A DNA stretch of 64,000 nt from Karstenula rhodostoma CBS 690.94. Taxonomy: Eukaryota > Ascomycota > Dothideomycetes > Pleosporales > Didymosphaeriaceae. Location of the stretch: assembly GCA_010093485.1 (NCBI GenBank), contig MU001492.1, positions 2,949,083-3,013,082 on the forward strand, in the 5' to 3' direction. Position numbers and translations under genes: made by a program. Below, piece by piece: positions 20,307 through 31,191 of the stretch; the stretch's first letter is position 1, and each line of letters opens with the position of its first letter. The notes below the pieces were generated by a model that was not told where the DNA came from, made no database searches, and saw nothing but the letters and a program-made list of their open reading frames with translations.

Positions 20307-21156
20307 TTAGACAAGCTCAGACTTTTCGCTGAGCCCAACCTTCTCAGTACCAAATGAAAGTTGAGAGGAAGATTTGTTCAGCAATGTATCGCTCAACCAA
20401 GAGAGCGCATCCAATACTCCTTTCCCCGTCTTGAGATTGACACCTGCCACTTTCTGCCAAAAGGTCAGACATCTCATTTGGCATGCTATGCAAGGAAACT
20501 TACAGTTGGTCGGTCGCCGATCGACGTTGTTATGTTGTCGAGGAAGTAAGTCTCGATCTGATCCGGTCGTCTCGCGTTCTAACAGTCCTCGTTAGCAATG
20601 AAGCTCACTTATCAAGTCATTTCACGATATTTTAACTTACTTCAAGATCTATCTTCGTCGCCAAGACCAACAGAGGAACGCCTTGCCTCATTCCCCCATT
20701 GTTGGCAGTCAGCCCATGCATCATGAGCTCCTCTCTTGCCTCCATTATCCTGTCGCGGTCTGCAGCATCAACCAAGTATATCACTGCGTCCGCTCGCTTA
20801 AACAGTTCTTCCTCAAATTCCATGAAGTACGTTGGCCGACAGCCGCCGATATCGTATGCCTGGTAAATGGTTGGTCCAACACGCAGTTTCTCCAGGAAGA
20901 TGTGCGCCCTAGGGGTGAGTGTCTGCACGCCTTCAGGCCCTGGTGAAAGGTACTCTCGCAGCAATGTACTCTTTCCAGATTCATCAAGGCCAATGAGAAG
21001 GACCAGTGTGGAAGGATTTGCGCGGGCAAACAAGCGAGAAGCAGGTGTGGAGGTCCGGGAAGCGAAAGGATTGAGGGATGCAAAAAGGTTGGTGGTTTTT
21101 TCGATGAAAGTGTCTCGAGTCCTCTCCGATCCTATAGTACCAAAGAATGAAGCCAT
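20307..21156 (-). CDS. ARF/SAR-like small GTPase, divergent
   Basis: Three exons on the minus strand, 21156-20641, 20578-20504 and 20453-20307, with introns of 62 and 50 nt (both GTAAGT donors). The product is 245 aa. Guanine-nucleotide motifs: P-loop GLDESGKS (56-63), switch II D102-I-G-G-C106, and A-T-K-I-D (166-170) for the base. ARF/SAR proteins normally have Gln or His where this one has Cys106, so GTP hydrolysis may be altered. An unusual N-terminal extension of about 48 residues with an amphipathic start (MASFFGTIG) lacks the ARF myristoylation Gly2. A roughly 30-residue Ser-rich tail follows the last helix. It is placed between two paralogous kinase-like genes. Confidence 0.82.
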
Positions 21157-21565
21157 TCTTCCTATGGTATCTTGATGCACTTGTGTGCTATGCTGAGTCC
21201 AAAAACTTTTCTGATTGGCTGGTTGCTACTCTGCAGTGAATGAAGTATGCCCTTCTGAGCTGTGGCGTGCGAATAGGCAGCGATGTGGTTGGTGATGTGA
21301 TTTGACGAGGGCGCACGACGGGTTTGATGCCACAGAACAAGCTGCGCACAGAAACAATCAATTATTTAGCTTCTTCGCGACAGTTCTCTCAAAACTTAGA
21401 TACGGATCCTGCTGTTTCCGGCAGGGAATGGACAACACGATGCTCAAATATCACAGTATCTTTAAAATGGCTGCCTAAAAGCGGCGACGTCATTGGCCCG
21501 TGGGTCGGATAACCGAGCCCCAGCATCGCACGCGCAACCCGCTGTTCCCCATGCAAGAAAAGTCC

Positions 21566-21626
21566 ATATTTGTGTCTATTGTTTTATGGGACACCGTTTC
21601 GTGGTTCGTGTCAATCATCAGAAAAG
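21566..21626. repeat. dispersed repeat copy 1 (partner at 33359-33415)
   Basis: About 60 bases align with 33359-33415, starting ATATTTGT and including GGGACAC and GTCAA. Nearly all differences are C/T or G/A transitions, the pattern left by RIP. It lies in the 854-base gap between the GTPase and kinase B genes, which otherwise shows nothing I can support. Confidence 0.55.
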
Positions 21627-22010
21627 TCATGCAATCTAAAACCATGTAAGAACTGATTGCAGGCCATAGACCAAGAAAGCAAGGACCAAAGCCAATCCAG
21701 CTCTCAAGATACGAGCGGACCTCAGTATGACGTCTCTGAAGGTCCTCCCAAGACTGTGACATACCTCAGAACACCACGATGGGTCTAGTTTTCAAAGAGA
21801 TGCGGTCCGCGAGTCCGGTGTAGACGAGCGTGATACGCTTGCAACGCTACCGATATGGATCCAGAGCTACCTCGACAGCACGCACGATGTATCATTCACC
21901 GAAATATCTACAAGATCAGCCTTCTTAATTGTGTGTGGAACGTTGTTATTGGATAATATGATGCAGTATAAATCCCCCCATATGTCCACGTGGGCCCACA
22001 AGAACCTGAG

Positions 22011-23225
22011 TCACGCGTCAGACATTCTCCCCAAATCAGTGCTTGGGAGAAGATCCATACGCTTGAAGTGGGTTAAAAGCTTAACTTCTTGTGGACCCGA
22101 AGCTCGACACAAGCACTCCGCGACCTGCGATTTTCCCCCGGCCGGTAAATTCTCAAGTATTGACCGGGCTAGTGGTTCTGCTAACTTCTTCATGAGCTCA
22201 GATGAGGCTTGGGCGGCACTAATCAGCACGGTATTGTTGAACTCTATCCAGCGTTTGGAAGGAATGAAGTTACTGTGATCATTCAGGACACCTGCATCGC
22301 GAACATCTGTATAAAAGTCTCTCATCATCCAGCAGAGACACTCAAAGTCGAAGTCAAACCTTTCATAGTCCTTTGAGACGATATCAGAGGTGTCGAAGTC
22401 GTTCAGAACCACTCGTGGGAGCCCGTCCGTTAGTTCGAGCATGACATTGCCGTTGTGGATATCCTGGTGAGTGATGGGCGGACTACAGCTATGCAGGAAC
22501 CGAATCGCATCCATCACACCACAAAAGATGTGCAGAATGAGTATCTCAGCGATACCTTCAAGCATGTACACATGCTTCTCCAGAAGATCATCAACGGTCA
22601 ACGATGGTACGATAGAATCTAGGGCTAGCCAAGGCTGTACATGATCAGTAGTCTGATGCTTAGGTACTGCAACAACCTCACACTGTCCCCGGAGGGTAGC
22701 GAATCGAGGAACAGTAGTTGCAGTAGCACTTCGTATGTTCCTTAGCAGGATCTCGTTAACCCGCAATTCGTCCTGGGATTTCTTTACATGGATACTCTTC
22801 ATGACTTTGACCGCAACTAGCTTCGACTTCAGCTCTGCAACGTCTTGTGGTTTGCCTTGAGCATGTCTATACCTGGCAGCAATTGCGTGGGGCCGAGGCA
22901 AGCATAGAACTACAGTTCCGAACACGCCGCTTCCGGCTTCCAATACTTCAAGGTAGAAGGGCGGAACTCCTGGCACGGGATTAGCGGGGCGAATGGTTTT
23001 TTCGATATCTTGAACCTCCGCGTTCCATGTGATGCCCATCGTCTCGAGATCCTGCCTTGTAGCCTCTGTGTTGTAGGTCCCTTCCCACGACATGTCGACC
23101 CACCGGATCGAGGGGCTGCCAGGATTACCCGTCTTTGGATGCGATGGTGCAGGGTGCTCGACTTCATCAAATGCTAACTCCTCCATCTGGATATCTGAGG
23201 GTGAGAACTGGTCCAGAGCGTCCAT
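22011..23225 (-). CDS. divergent protein kinase-like protein, copy B
   Basis: Single exon. I choose the ATG at 23225 (404 aa) because upstream sequence looks like a leader following a TATATATA element at 23311; an ATG at 23354 would add 43 residues. The first 90 residues are acidic and without a domain. The kinase part follows: glycine loop EAGSGVFGTVV (about 96-106), VAVK with K140, H253-Q-D255-IHNGN260 and D276-F-D in place of DFG. HRD is changed to HQD. After the metal motif comes a short helical C-lobe with a WMMRDFYTD segment and a charged tail ending at residue 404. Paralogous to copy A (19061-19942) but longer at the N-terminus. Confidence 0.8.
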   Translation of the reverse strand: MDALDQFSPSDIQMEELAFDEVEHPAPSHPKTGNPGSPSIRWVDMSWEGTYNTEATRQDLETMGITWNAEVQDIEKTIRPANPVPGVPPFYLEVLEAGSGVFGTVVLCLPRPHAIAARYRHAQGKPQDVAELKSKLVAVKVMKSIHVKKSQDELRVNEILLRNIRSATATTVPRFATLRGQCEVVAVPKHQTTDHVQPWLALDSIVPSLTVDDLLEKHVYMLEGIAEILILHIFCGVMDAIRFLHSCSPPITHQDIHNGNVMLELTDGLPRVVLNDFDTSDIVSKDYERFDFDFECLCWMMRDFYTDVRDAGVLNDHSNFIPSKRWIEFNNTVLISAAQASSELMKKLAEPLARSILENLPAGGKSQVAECLCRASGPQEVKLLTHFKRMDLLPSTDLGRMSDA

Positions 23226-23310
23226 GTTGTTTGGGTTGACCAGGCTGATAGGGTTGGCAGTTGTGCGAGTGTATACTCGGTTGGATTTGTGATGGTAGTT
23301 TATGGGGTAG

Positions 23311-23319
23311 TATATATAC
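23311..23319 (-). promoter_or_regulatory. TATA element of kinase-like gene B
   Basis: An alternating TATATATA tract about 90 bases upstream of the chosen ATG at 23225. It is followed by an A/C-rich leader ending CAACATGG, which argues for that start over the farther upstream ATG. Confidence 0.45.
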
Positions 23320-25495
23320 GAATCGCATTGTGATGTGAAAGTCGCCGGTGCCATGGCCAAAAGTAATATTGTCCCCGAACGGGAAGTTGGAGAGCTGAAC
23401 AATGCGGTTTTCACCTGACTGTGGTAAACTGCCCCTTTATGGAATCCATGGGAAAATTATCAAGCGTTGATGGGAGGCATCGAATCGAAAATGAATGATG
23501 GAAGAAGCTGCGTAATCCCCCTTCCAGCTAAGATGAGATATATCATTTCTCAGCTCCCGGTGTGTACCGGTAATCTCTGTTGACAGGGGCGCCGAGTTTT
23601 TATAGGTGATCTGAGATAAAGGGCGGTCATACCGTGGATTTGCTAAGCTCAAATAAATTTGGGTACGATCAGCATAGGTATTGTCTACCCTGGGGTAAGA
23701 CAAAGTGCTTGGACTGGTGGCCTAATGCTGTATTCTCGGTGAGACATGGAACGGTGCAAGACCATGACCCAGCGCGATAACCTGCATCCGCTACCAAACG
23801 AATGTCCTCGGATGCTGATGATGCTAGTGGGGGAAGTTGGGGACCAGCGTGTATTCTTGAACATCCACGACAGCGAGTGAAACTGCAATGGTGTTCGTGG
23901 TACCAACCTTGCGTGATCAGTTTTTGGTGCCAGTTCTTCAGGACTGGATAGCTTTGTACGCTTGCGCTTCCCGGATCGATGATTGGCGGTCGAGTTATAT
24001 TTCTCGACAAGACCGGAGTCAACTCTGGCAGCCGGGAGCCGTGAAAGACAAACCATTCATGTTGTGCATGGCAATCCTGTCGCAAGATACGCGTGTGTGT
24101 TTTGCGTGGAGATGATCCGCAGTTCAAAAAGCCTGAATCGATGATGTGTTGCTCCGACTTGTGGTCAAGTGAACGGGCTAAGCCCGATTGGGGAAGACAC
24201 AATCACGTGCGCGCCGTCGCTCCTGCCACTTGCATCGATTGATCCTAGCTTGGCGCTGCCTCGCTATAAAACGACGCCTTCCAGTTCCCACAACACTTCC
24301 GCCATCCCTCGACGCACAACTTCAAGCTCTCTACCTCGTTCTTCGCTCGCCTGGGCGTTCACTGCATTATTGGTACGTCAACCAGCTCTCACCTGTACGC
24401 CATCTCTTGAGAAGCCCTTCCCAGCTCGGTCGGGCGTTTGCTCCCGGGTCTTGGTCCATCGTTGATAGGTCGAATGGCGAAGCTTTGTTGCGCTCCTGTG
24501 GCTCAACAAAGTGGATGCAGTGGATTGCGACCGGTCAGGACAAGAAACTGTGGCCATCTCAAACAGACACTGTACAATCACGTATGAGGGGGCTTTCTCT
24601 GAGATGGCTACAGCATTCAAACTGTTCCCACTACACTGATCGGCCACAGGCTTCGAACTCGCATTCGGCGCCATCTCGGGATCACGCACCTAGTTCGACG
24701 ACAGCTAGCTACGCGGTCAAAATCAACAACCCGTAAGGGAGATGGCTACCCCGCGGAGACGGCGCTGGAGCTCGCGCGGACTACGATCGATAGACCCAGC
24801 TCCCCACACCTTGACAATCGACGGAGGCGAGGGGTGATGGCTGCTCGTGCAGCTGTGGAGTTGGAATCCACGGAATGTGAGGCACCATTTTCACGGCTTT
24901 GCGTATACAAAGCCAATACCATGAAGTGGCGGGATTTTTGTCCGCCATAGTCACAGACTCCGTGATACCTCACATCTTTTTTCATTGAGTTCCATACCTG
25001 GAAGGTTGGGCTTGAGGGAGAGAGCTGAAGCATCAGACAGAGGCTGCGCCATGAATTCTGGGATCAATTGAAGCGGCTGATCCACCAGAATGACGCTCCT
25101 TCCTTTGCAACAGTCGACTGCTTTGAGGCACTGAGTAACGCCACGGCATGTGCCGCCATCTATCGCGGACTGTGCGCTCCTGCTCCGCACATGATTCCTG
25201 CCGTCTACCGGCTTCTTGTGTTTCCCAACAGAACATACCGTGACAACGCAAAATATTGGATGGGCGCAATATGGCCATAGTAAGGTCCTGATAGGGATCG
25301 AACAGGAGCCTGTACGCTGAGACTCTACGAAGGATCAGAGTTAGCAAGAGTGGGGGTAGCGACCAGCGGAGAGGCAGAGCGTGATGTGGTTGGGACAGGT
25401 CAATCAGTTCTTGCCAGCGCTGCAGATGGGCGACACTTGACGCTTGGCTTCAGTACTCGCGGTGAACATTCTACTTAATAGCCACTGACGCGTTC
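23320..25495. other. long intergenic region, no gene supported
   Basis: More than 2 kb. Frames of up to 182 codons occur but read as unstructured mixtures with no domain. One promoter-like site stands out on the plus strand: CTATAAAA near 24263 followed by a C/T-rich leader. Downstream, an ATG at 24474 opens a 37-codon frame rich in Cys near its start. I do not call it a gene. Confidence 0.4.
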
Positions 25496-25526
25496 ACAGG
25501 CATGGTAAGCTTACTACCATGCCTGT
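25496..25526. repeat. perfect 12-bp inverted repeat (hairpin)
   Basis: Left arm ACAGGCATGGTA, a 7-base loop, then its exact reverse complement. It sits about 210 bases beyond the stop codon of the lipase-like gene on that gene's 3' side, so it could form a hairpin in an extended 3' UTR. No function is assigned. Confidence 0.7.
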
Positions 25527-25738
25527 TAATCGTATGTTATTGCAAGCTGACACTTCCTCTTTGTGACACACCGATTCAAGATCAACACGAATGAAAGTGA
25601 CACGTTAACTGCGAGAAACTCATCCACACCATGTATTCTCATACCTATACAATCCAGAACCAAACACTCCTCAACGCCTCCCCCACCCAAGCCCACCCAT
25701 AGTTCATAAAATCGTGACCCTGCCCTTTCCCGCCCCGA

Positions 25739-27430
25739 CTAAATATAAAACGCCTTCAAATTCGTCTTCAAAAACGCCGCCGAATCGCTCCTAAAATCAT
25801 CCTTGAGCAGCGTATTCGAATTCGCGCCAAACCCTTTCAACTGCTGTCCCGTTTTCCACTGCGGCCAGTTATCCAGCCCGCTTCCCTTGTTCGGATCGAG
25901 ATTATACACGAAACTGAGATAGTACGCGCGGATCGACTTGGCCGCGTTGTTGGGCTTGATCCCGTAGAAGACCTGCAGCAGGTCGGAGCCGTGGAAGGTG
26001 CCCAGGATGGGGGTCCCGAAGTCGTACGTCGAGAGGTACGACCAGGATGGCACGTCGGGGAAGACGGTGGATGTGGATTCTAGGAAGAGGCGGCGGGCGA
26101 GGGTGAAGGTGAAGTCGCCGATAATGGCGGAGATGCGCTTGAACTGTGGGTACCAGTTGTTGAGGAGGAGGGTGCGGAAGGGGGAGCCGTCTTCGAGGGT
26201 GTTTTGGTAGGTTGCGACGAAGCCGGAGAGGGTCTTTGTGTCGGCGGTGGGGAAGAAGACGGTCGAGAGGTACTTGGCTACGTCTTGCGTGCTGGTGAGG
26301 TTGGGTGTGAAGAGGCCGAAGAGCGTGCCTTCGTCTTCTTGGTCGCCGACGATGAAGGGGACTTTGGCGTATTTGCCGGCTGCGACGAGGGCGTCAGGGG
26401 ATGCGGTCAGAGCGCGACCGTCGGGACGCGGGAGGTAGGAGAGCGAGACAGAGCTGTAGGAGAGGATGCCGGGTACCGAGTTCGCCGCGTTTAGGAAGGT
26501 AGTGTAGTCCTTTGAACGAAGGCAGGCGAGGGTGTCGATGGAAGAGGAGCATCCTGCGTTCTTCACAACAAGATCGTACACGGCTTGACCCTTCGCGTCG
26601 TCAACAGGTTTGGCCGGTGCGAGTGAGCCGGAGTTCATGATGCCCGCGCGGAAGAGCGGTTTGCCCTTGTAGGTGTTGTCGCCATCGTACAAAACCATCT
26701 GGTCAGCTACCGAGATAGCGCCCGCAGAGTGTCCCCAGATGGTGACCTTGTCCGGATCGCCTCCGAAAGCAGCAATATTGTCTGCTACCCACTTGAGGCC
26801 GAGGCGTTGGTCCAGAAGGCCCAGATTCGCGGAGCCATCTTTCAGGATTTCCTTGCCAGGCAGGAAACCGAACCCGCCAACACGGTAGTTCACTGCAACG
26901 AAAACGATAGGCTTGCCTTCGCTGATCGAACTGGCGACGAGTGAACTGCCATCGTACATTTGTGTGGAGCCGAGTTCAAAGCCGCCACCAAAGATCCAGA
27001 AGAGTACCGGGAGTTTCGATGAGCTCGTTGTGCCCGCTGGTCGTTGAACGTTGATGGTCAAACAGTCTTCGCCAGCGTTGGTCACCGCCTGGAAGAGGGG
27101 TGTGTTGAGAATCGTCCCGAGGATATCTGTGGGGAAGTTGCGCTCGTCTAGGCTGAAGAAAAACTGAGGGCACGCCTTGGGTATTTGCGAGCCATCGACC
27201 TTTCCGACTGAAGACGTAAGCGGCTGTGGTGGCTTCAAACGAAGGCTCCCTGTAGGTGGTTGTGCGAAAGGGATCCCGTTGAAGGTCTCAATGCCCAACA
27301 GAGATCTTCCAACCACTGTTGCTCCTGGTGAAGGTGCAACAACAGTAGGAGAGGCTCTTTTCTCCAACGGTACCGCTGCCGGAGCCGCAAACGCGAGCGG
27401 CAGTAAAGAGAACAGAACCGCGATCTTCAT
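25739..27430 (-). CDS. secreted type-B carboxylesterase/lipase
   Basis: A 563-aa single-exon alpha/beta hydrolase of the type-B carboxylesterase (Candida rugosa lipase) family, hydrolysing carboxylic esters or acylglycerols. A signal peptide covers residues 1-16, and EKR at 23-25 is a likely Kex2-type processing site. Family signatures: [10 protein letters not shown] near 50-59, the C-L-T-I-N-V segment after an EDC motif (121-127), oxyanion-hole GGG (148-150), nucleophile elbow G-H-S235-A-G, acid E367 in DEGTLF and H480 in GTFHGSDL. His before the nucleophile replaces the more usual Glu. The triad is complete, length is normal, and the start is the first ATG. Substrate range cannot be told from sequence. 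Confidence 0.93.
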   Translation of the reverse strand: MKIAVLFSLLPLAFAAPAAVPLEKRASPTVVAPSPGATVVGRSLLGIETFNGIPFAQPPTGSLRLKPPQPLTSSVGKVDGSQIPKACPQFFFSLDERNFPTDILGTILNTPLFQAVTNAGEDCLTINVQRPAGTTSSSKLPVLFWIFGGGFELGSTQMYDGSSLVASSISEGKPIVFVAVNYRVGGFGFLPGKEILKDGSANLGLLDQRLGLKWVADNIAAFGGDPDKVTIWGHSAGAISVADQMVLYDGDNTYKGKPLFRAGIMNSGSLAPAKPVDDAKGQAVYDLVVKNAGCSSSIDTLACLRSKDYTTFLNAANSVPGILSYSSVSLSYLPRPDGRALTASPDALVAAGKYAKVPFIVGDQEDEGTLFGLFTPNLTSTQDVAKYLSTVFFPTADTKTLSGFVATYQNTLEDGSPFRTLLLNNWYPQFKRISAIIGDFTFTLARRLFLESTSTVFPDVPSWSYLSTYDFGTPILGTFHGSDLLQVFYGIKPNNAAKSIRAYYLSFVYNLDPNKGSGLDNWPQWKTGQQLKGFGANSNTLLKDDFRSDSAAFLKTNLKAFYI

Positions 27431-27517
27431 GATGGACTAGAGAAGACGAGGGGAGCTCGACAATCTGCCTTCGCCACAACAAACGCAACTCGGCCTGTGC
27501 AGCGTGGTTCTTTTATG

Positions 27518-27524
27518 TTTTATA
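27518..27524 (-). promoter_or_regulatory. TATA box of the lipase-like gene
   Basis: TATAAAA on the minus strand about 90 bases upstream of the ATG at 27430. Confidence 0.4.
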
Positions 27525-30021
27525 TCCACGAACATTCACAAGCTTCAAGGACACCGGAAAGATTTCTGCCAGTACTTGAGGCCTCGGCCAATGTACTGGA
27601 CGGGCGTCCTCCGCGAGCTAGTTGTAGAACACATGCCCGAGACCCCGTACCTGCAGGTATATAGTGGCCTGTTGGTCAAGGCTGCGAAGGATTCGGGAAC
27701 GACAGGCATGTAGCTGTACGTCGAACGCTACGATACGCATATATACAACCCAATCATGTTCACTTCTGGTGAATTGGCGCCAGGGGTAATGTCTGCATCG
27801 ATCGTAGTGGCAGAAGCCGGCGTCAATGTCAGCGCCATGTTCGTTTAGATGCGCGTGGTCATGAGGATGTTCACTGGTAATCCGGGCGAATCAGATCACG
27901 CCCCCCTACAACTCCTGATGCACCACCGCGTATGTGATCTGGGCACTGCTGATCGTGCTTGGCTTTCCAACGGTACACCCTGTGCCCTTCAGTACTATGG
28001 ACACGTCTATGATGTCAGTAATGCAGATTGTTGATTGCACACAATGCGCGATGACTGCAGTGTACATCTGGCATGCTGCTGCGCATTTTATCGCAGCATC
28101 GAGATACAAATTGATGCAGTTGTATAAAACAAAGTTGTGGGTCAGGAGTTCTGCTTATGGGGCAATCCTGATCGGTGGGTACTTTGTGACATTACCCCAG
28201 GTTTGCACGGATGATTTGCCTAATTCATGCTCGTGAGAGCGCATTTGCGGGGTAGTGGTGTACTGCGGTTGGCGCTCACCCACCAGCCCATCCTGATGTG
28301 CTTTCGAGTCTCGAGGCGCAATAAGATCACCCGATGTGCCTCGGTTGTCTGCACGATCACTGAAAGATTATACAGTGTAATGATTTCACATGGGACAGCA
28401 GCAGGGAGAAGAAATGCCTGGACAGGAGAGGAGAACGTACACGAGCCACAACGGGTTACAGATACGATCAGTCCGGCGAGACAGGATCAAAGCTTTTTCA
28501 AAGATCGAGGACATGCGCGAGGCAATGAGACTCCAAATGGTGTACAATTTGCTCGCGAGATCTTTTCGAAATGGTTGGCGTCCCTTGACCGCAAGTCTTC
28601 GTCCGAAATCGCAAGGCAGCGGCTTTGAATCCCGTGCCGCTGTGGATACTTGCCATGTGACCATTGCGGAACCTTCTGCGATCCACTCTGCATGGGATGT
28701 CGAGGATTGCGGTACACGTGGATAGGAGAGGTTTGCAACAACTAGTGTGCATGCTTTTAGATCCGACTCTTGACCCAATATAGTCTGCGCTCCGAGAACT
28801 TCGGAAAAACTGGAAAGGTCCTTTCGCGCCTGGGGAAATCGTAGAGACGTATTGCCCGTATACTAGCTTACGGGCGTCGGAACATATTCTACCGTCGGGG
28901 CAGATCCTTTTCAGTTACGTGTCGTAGAAGACACTTGAGAGCCAATTAGCGAGCTGTGCCAATATCAGAAGCCAACTCTAATTGGCTTAGCGACTACGTG
29001 ACTGAGAAGGATCCGGTGCCCTGAAGGTACCTCCAGATTGAGCCTACACGATGGAGTAGGATCACGGGGATCGAGGGTCAATGTACGCTTGTTGATTCAG
29101 TTCAGACCCAAATGTTCGACATCCGGCCGATGTTTGACACTGGGTCTGGTCGTCAAGGGCGCACGCAAGACGCTGAGTTTGGACGTCGTGTTGTTGGCAA
29201 TGTTCCGTGGCAAGCGAATACGGACACGGTGATAGTAAATAGGAGGTCGTTCAGATCGCTGATCTGAGATGCGGACCATTGATCCGTCCGCCTGTATATA
29301 GCGACAGGCATTGCTCAAGTTCTCGTGCGATGGTCCAGAAGTGAACATACCTTCCTTCTGTGATTGCTGTTGGACTGGGTAACCTGTCTGTCAGTATTTA
29401 TGGTCACTGTTTGCAGGAGCAACGCGGGAGACCAGCGCGGTGTCAACGCTGATGCACAAAAGCACGTATAACAAAAAAGAGCAATGGTACGGAAGTTGTT
29501 GAATTTGAAGCCAGGGAGCGCTGACCGGCGATACCTAGTAATGCTGTAGCCACGTGCGCTCTTGTGGTGTTTGGGCTATGACGTAGCTCGCTAGACGTCA
29601 TCTGAAGCTGTCCTCCCCCACAGCGACAGCGGGAATGATAACAATCACACCATCTCGATTCTGGATTGCCTTGCAGAATGCGGTGTTCCAGAGCTCATCA
29701 GCCAGAGCCAGTGCCTTGCATAGATCCCGCGCGCAGTGCCCATTGCTTGAACCGGGCGCCAGAATCAGGGACGTGTACAAAGACAACCCCGCTGTGACGT
29801 GCATTTTCGCCGTTGGAGCACTGCGACTTGCTGCACGCGGGGGCTGTGCGCGACCTGAAACCCTGAATTCTCCAAATACGTCATACAACCCCAGGCACGC
29901 GAGAGCTTCATAACATACCCCTCGCGCTTTGTCAACGGCACTCCACCCCCAGTCCTTAGCAACCTCACTATTACACCCGTCTCCACTACCATCTACCGAC
30001 CCGCATCACCCGACAGCAACC
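27525..30021. other. long intergenic region with one possible relic
   Basis: About 2.5 kb without a supported intact gene. Overlapping short frames at 28386-28778 and 29598-29992 have no recognisable content. A possible membrane-protein fragment lies at 27922-28236 and is listed separately. The last 100 bases are a C/A-rich leader for the gene starting at 30022. Confidence 0.4.
27922..28236 (+). pseudogene. possible fragment of a fungal multi-helix membrane protein
   Basis: After an in-frame TGA (27916) a frame without its own ATG reads as three hydrophobic segments: TTAYVIWALLIVLGFPTV, then a stretch ending AMTAVYIWHAAAHFIA, then SSAYGAILIGGYFVTLP. The spacing recalls the last helices of fungal seven-helix orphan membrane proteins with a Q-x5-C-x-Q...YIW pattern. 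No start or upstream helices are found. It could be a relic or a chance hydrophobic frame. Confidence 0.25.
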
Positions 30022-31191
30022 ATGGAGACCATTACCAACGTCGTCAACTCTGTCTCCGCGACTGCCACCAAGGCTATCTGGGGCGAGCCGCAAAACAATG
30101 AGACAGCCGGCAACGAGCCCGTCTCGGGTCTTCAGGGCAAGGGCACGGCGACTGAGCCGTATGACGGGGGCAACTCCGGTACGCCTTTGTGATTTTATTT
30201 GCGCCTTCATTCTGCGTTTTGGAGCTCCAACCCACACGATCATGGAGAACGCGACGCTGACTTGGCTGTGATGTGTAGAAGACCCAGCCCTTCCCACAAC
30301 CCAGAACGAGACTGCCGGCAAGGAGCCTGTCAGCGGCCTAGAAGGCAAGGGCACAGCTGCAGAGCCATTCGATCTTGGAAACTCAGGTACATGGCTCTCG
30401 ACTGACACGCTGTCATATTCACGAGTCGCCTTGCTGACCCACTCTTGTGCACAGCGGACGTTACCAACACTGCCACTCTCCCCATCCGCGAGAAGTCAAC
30501 GACCACCGAGACAGCCGACACCCCCTCGCTCGCCGTACGACCTGACGAGTCCAACACAGCTGGCCTGGCTGGCACCACGAACCTCGCCGACACGCTCGCT
30601 CAGACCCACATCTCAGACTCCAAGACCGACGCCAGCATCGAGAAGGAGGTCGTTCCCGCTGGCAAGAACGAGCCCCCGCTTGCAGGCTTCGCAGAAAACC
30701 GCACGATCGATCCCGAGGACAAGTCCCAGCGTCCCGTCGAAGTCTCCAACTCCACCACTGGCGACACCCTGACCTCGACCAAGGCCGACGACTCAAGCGC
30801 TGGCATCACCGGCACCCATAACCTCTCCAATACCCTCGCCCAGACCAACCCGCCGACCCTCTCCCCCGCTACCTCGCCCAAGGGCACGCCCGCCGTCGGC
30901 AACGAAGGCCCCGACATCCTCGGCACGACCAAGGGCACCGGCGAGCATACCGTCAGCACCGGCATCCCCGCCGCCGGCGTCACGGAGTCTGATCGTACGT
31001 CCGCATCTACGTCGCGGTCCCGCGGCGACTCGCTCCGCGCTGTTCTAGAACGTGCTGATATGGTGACAGGCATTATGGAGACGAAGGGCGAAGAGAAGGA
31101 CAATCACGATAGCAGTCCGTCCGGCGACAAGGAGAAGGTGAGCAAGATGGAGAAGATCAAGGAGAAGCTGCACATTGGCCACAAGCACTAG
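30022..31191 (+). CDS. repeat-containing disordered protein (three exons)
   Basis: Exons 30022-30178, 30279-30386 and 30455-31191 with introns of 100 and 68 nt, both in phase 1, give 333 aa. Exons 1 and 2 encode almost the same module: NETAG-[NK]-EPVSGL-[QE]-GKGTA-[TA]-EP-[YF]-D-x-GNS, so one copy arose by exon duplication. The third exon holds further diverged repeats: T-N-L-[AS]-[DN]-TLAQT appears twice (about 122-131 and 207-216). The rest is Thr/Ser/Pro/acid-rich. The end is a charged helix KMEKIKEKLHIGHKH, a tail I have seen on other fungal stress or LEA-like proteins. No signal peptide or membrane helix. Start context CAACCATGG. Probably an intrinsically disordered cytosolic protein; role unknown. 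Confidence 0.8.

Noticed and set aside
4122..23700. A 15-base sequence CTACCCTGGGGTAA(C/G)A shared near 4124 and 23684
   Set aside because: One or two 15-mers shared by chance are expected in 64 kb, and the flanks do not align.
23669..24202. A 177-codon minus-strand frame upstream of kinase B
   Set aside because: Reads as an unstructured mixture, and I could find no kinase or other motif and no credible splice partners.
24474..24587. A 37-codon frame with Cys pairs downstream of a CTATAAAA motif
   Set aside because: Too short, no signal peptide and no homology I can name; the TATA motif alone is not enough.
25290..25330. A tRNA-like B-box (GTTCGATCC on the minus strand)
   Set aside because: The flanking bases do not form a T stem, and no A-box or acceptor stem is found at the right distance.
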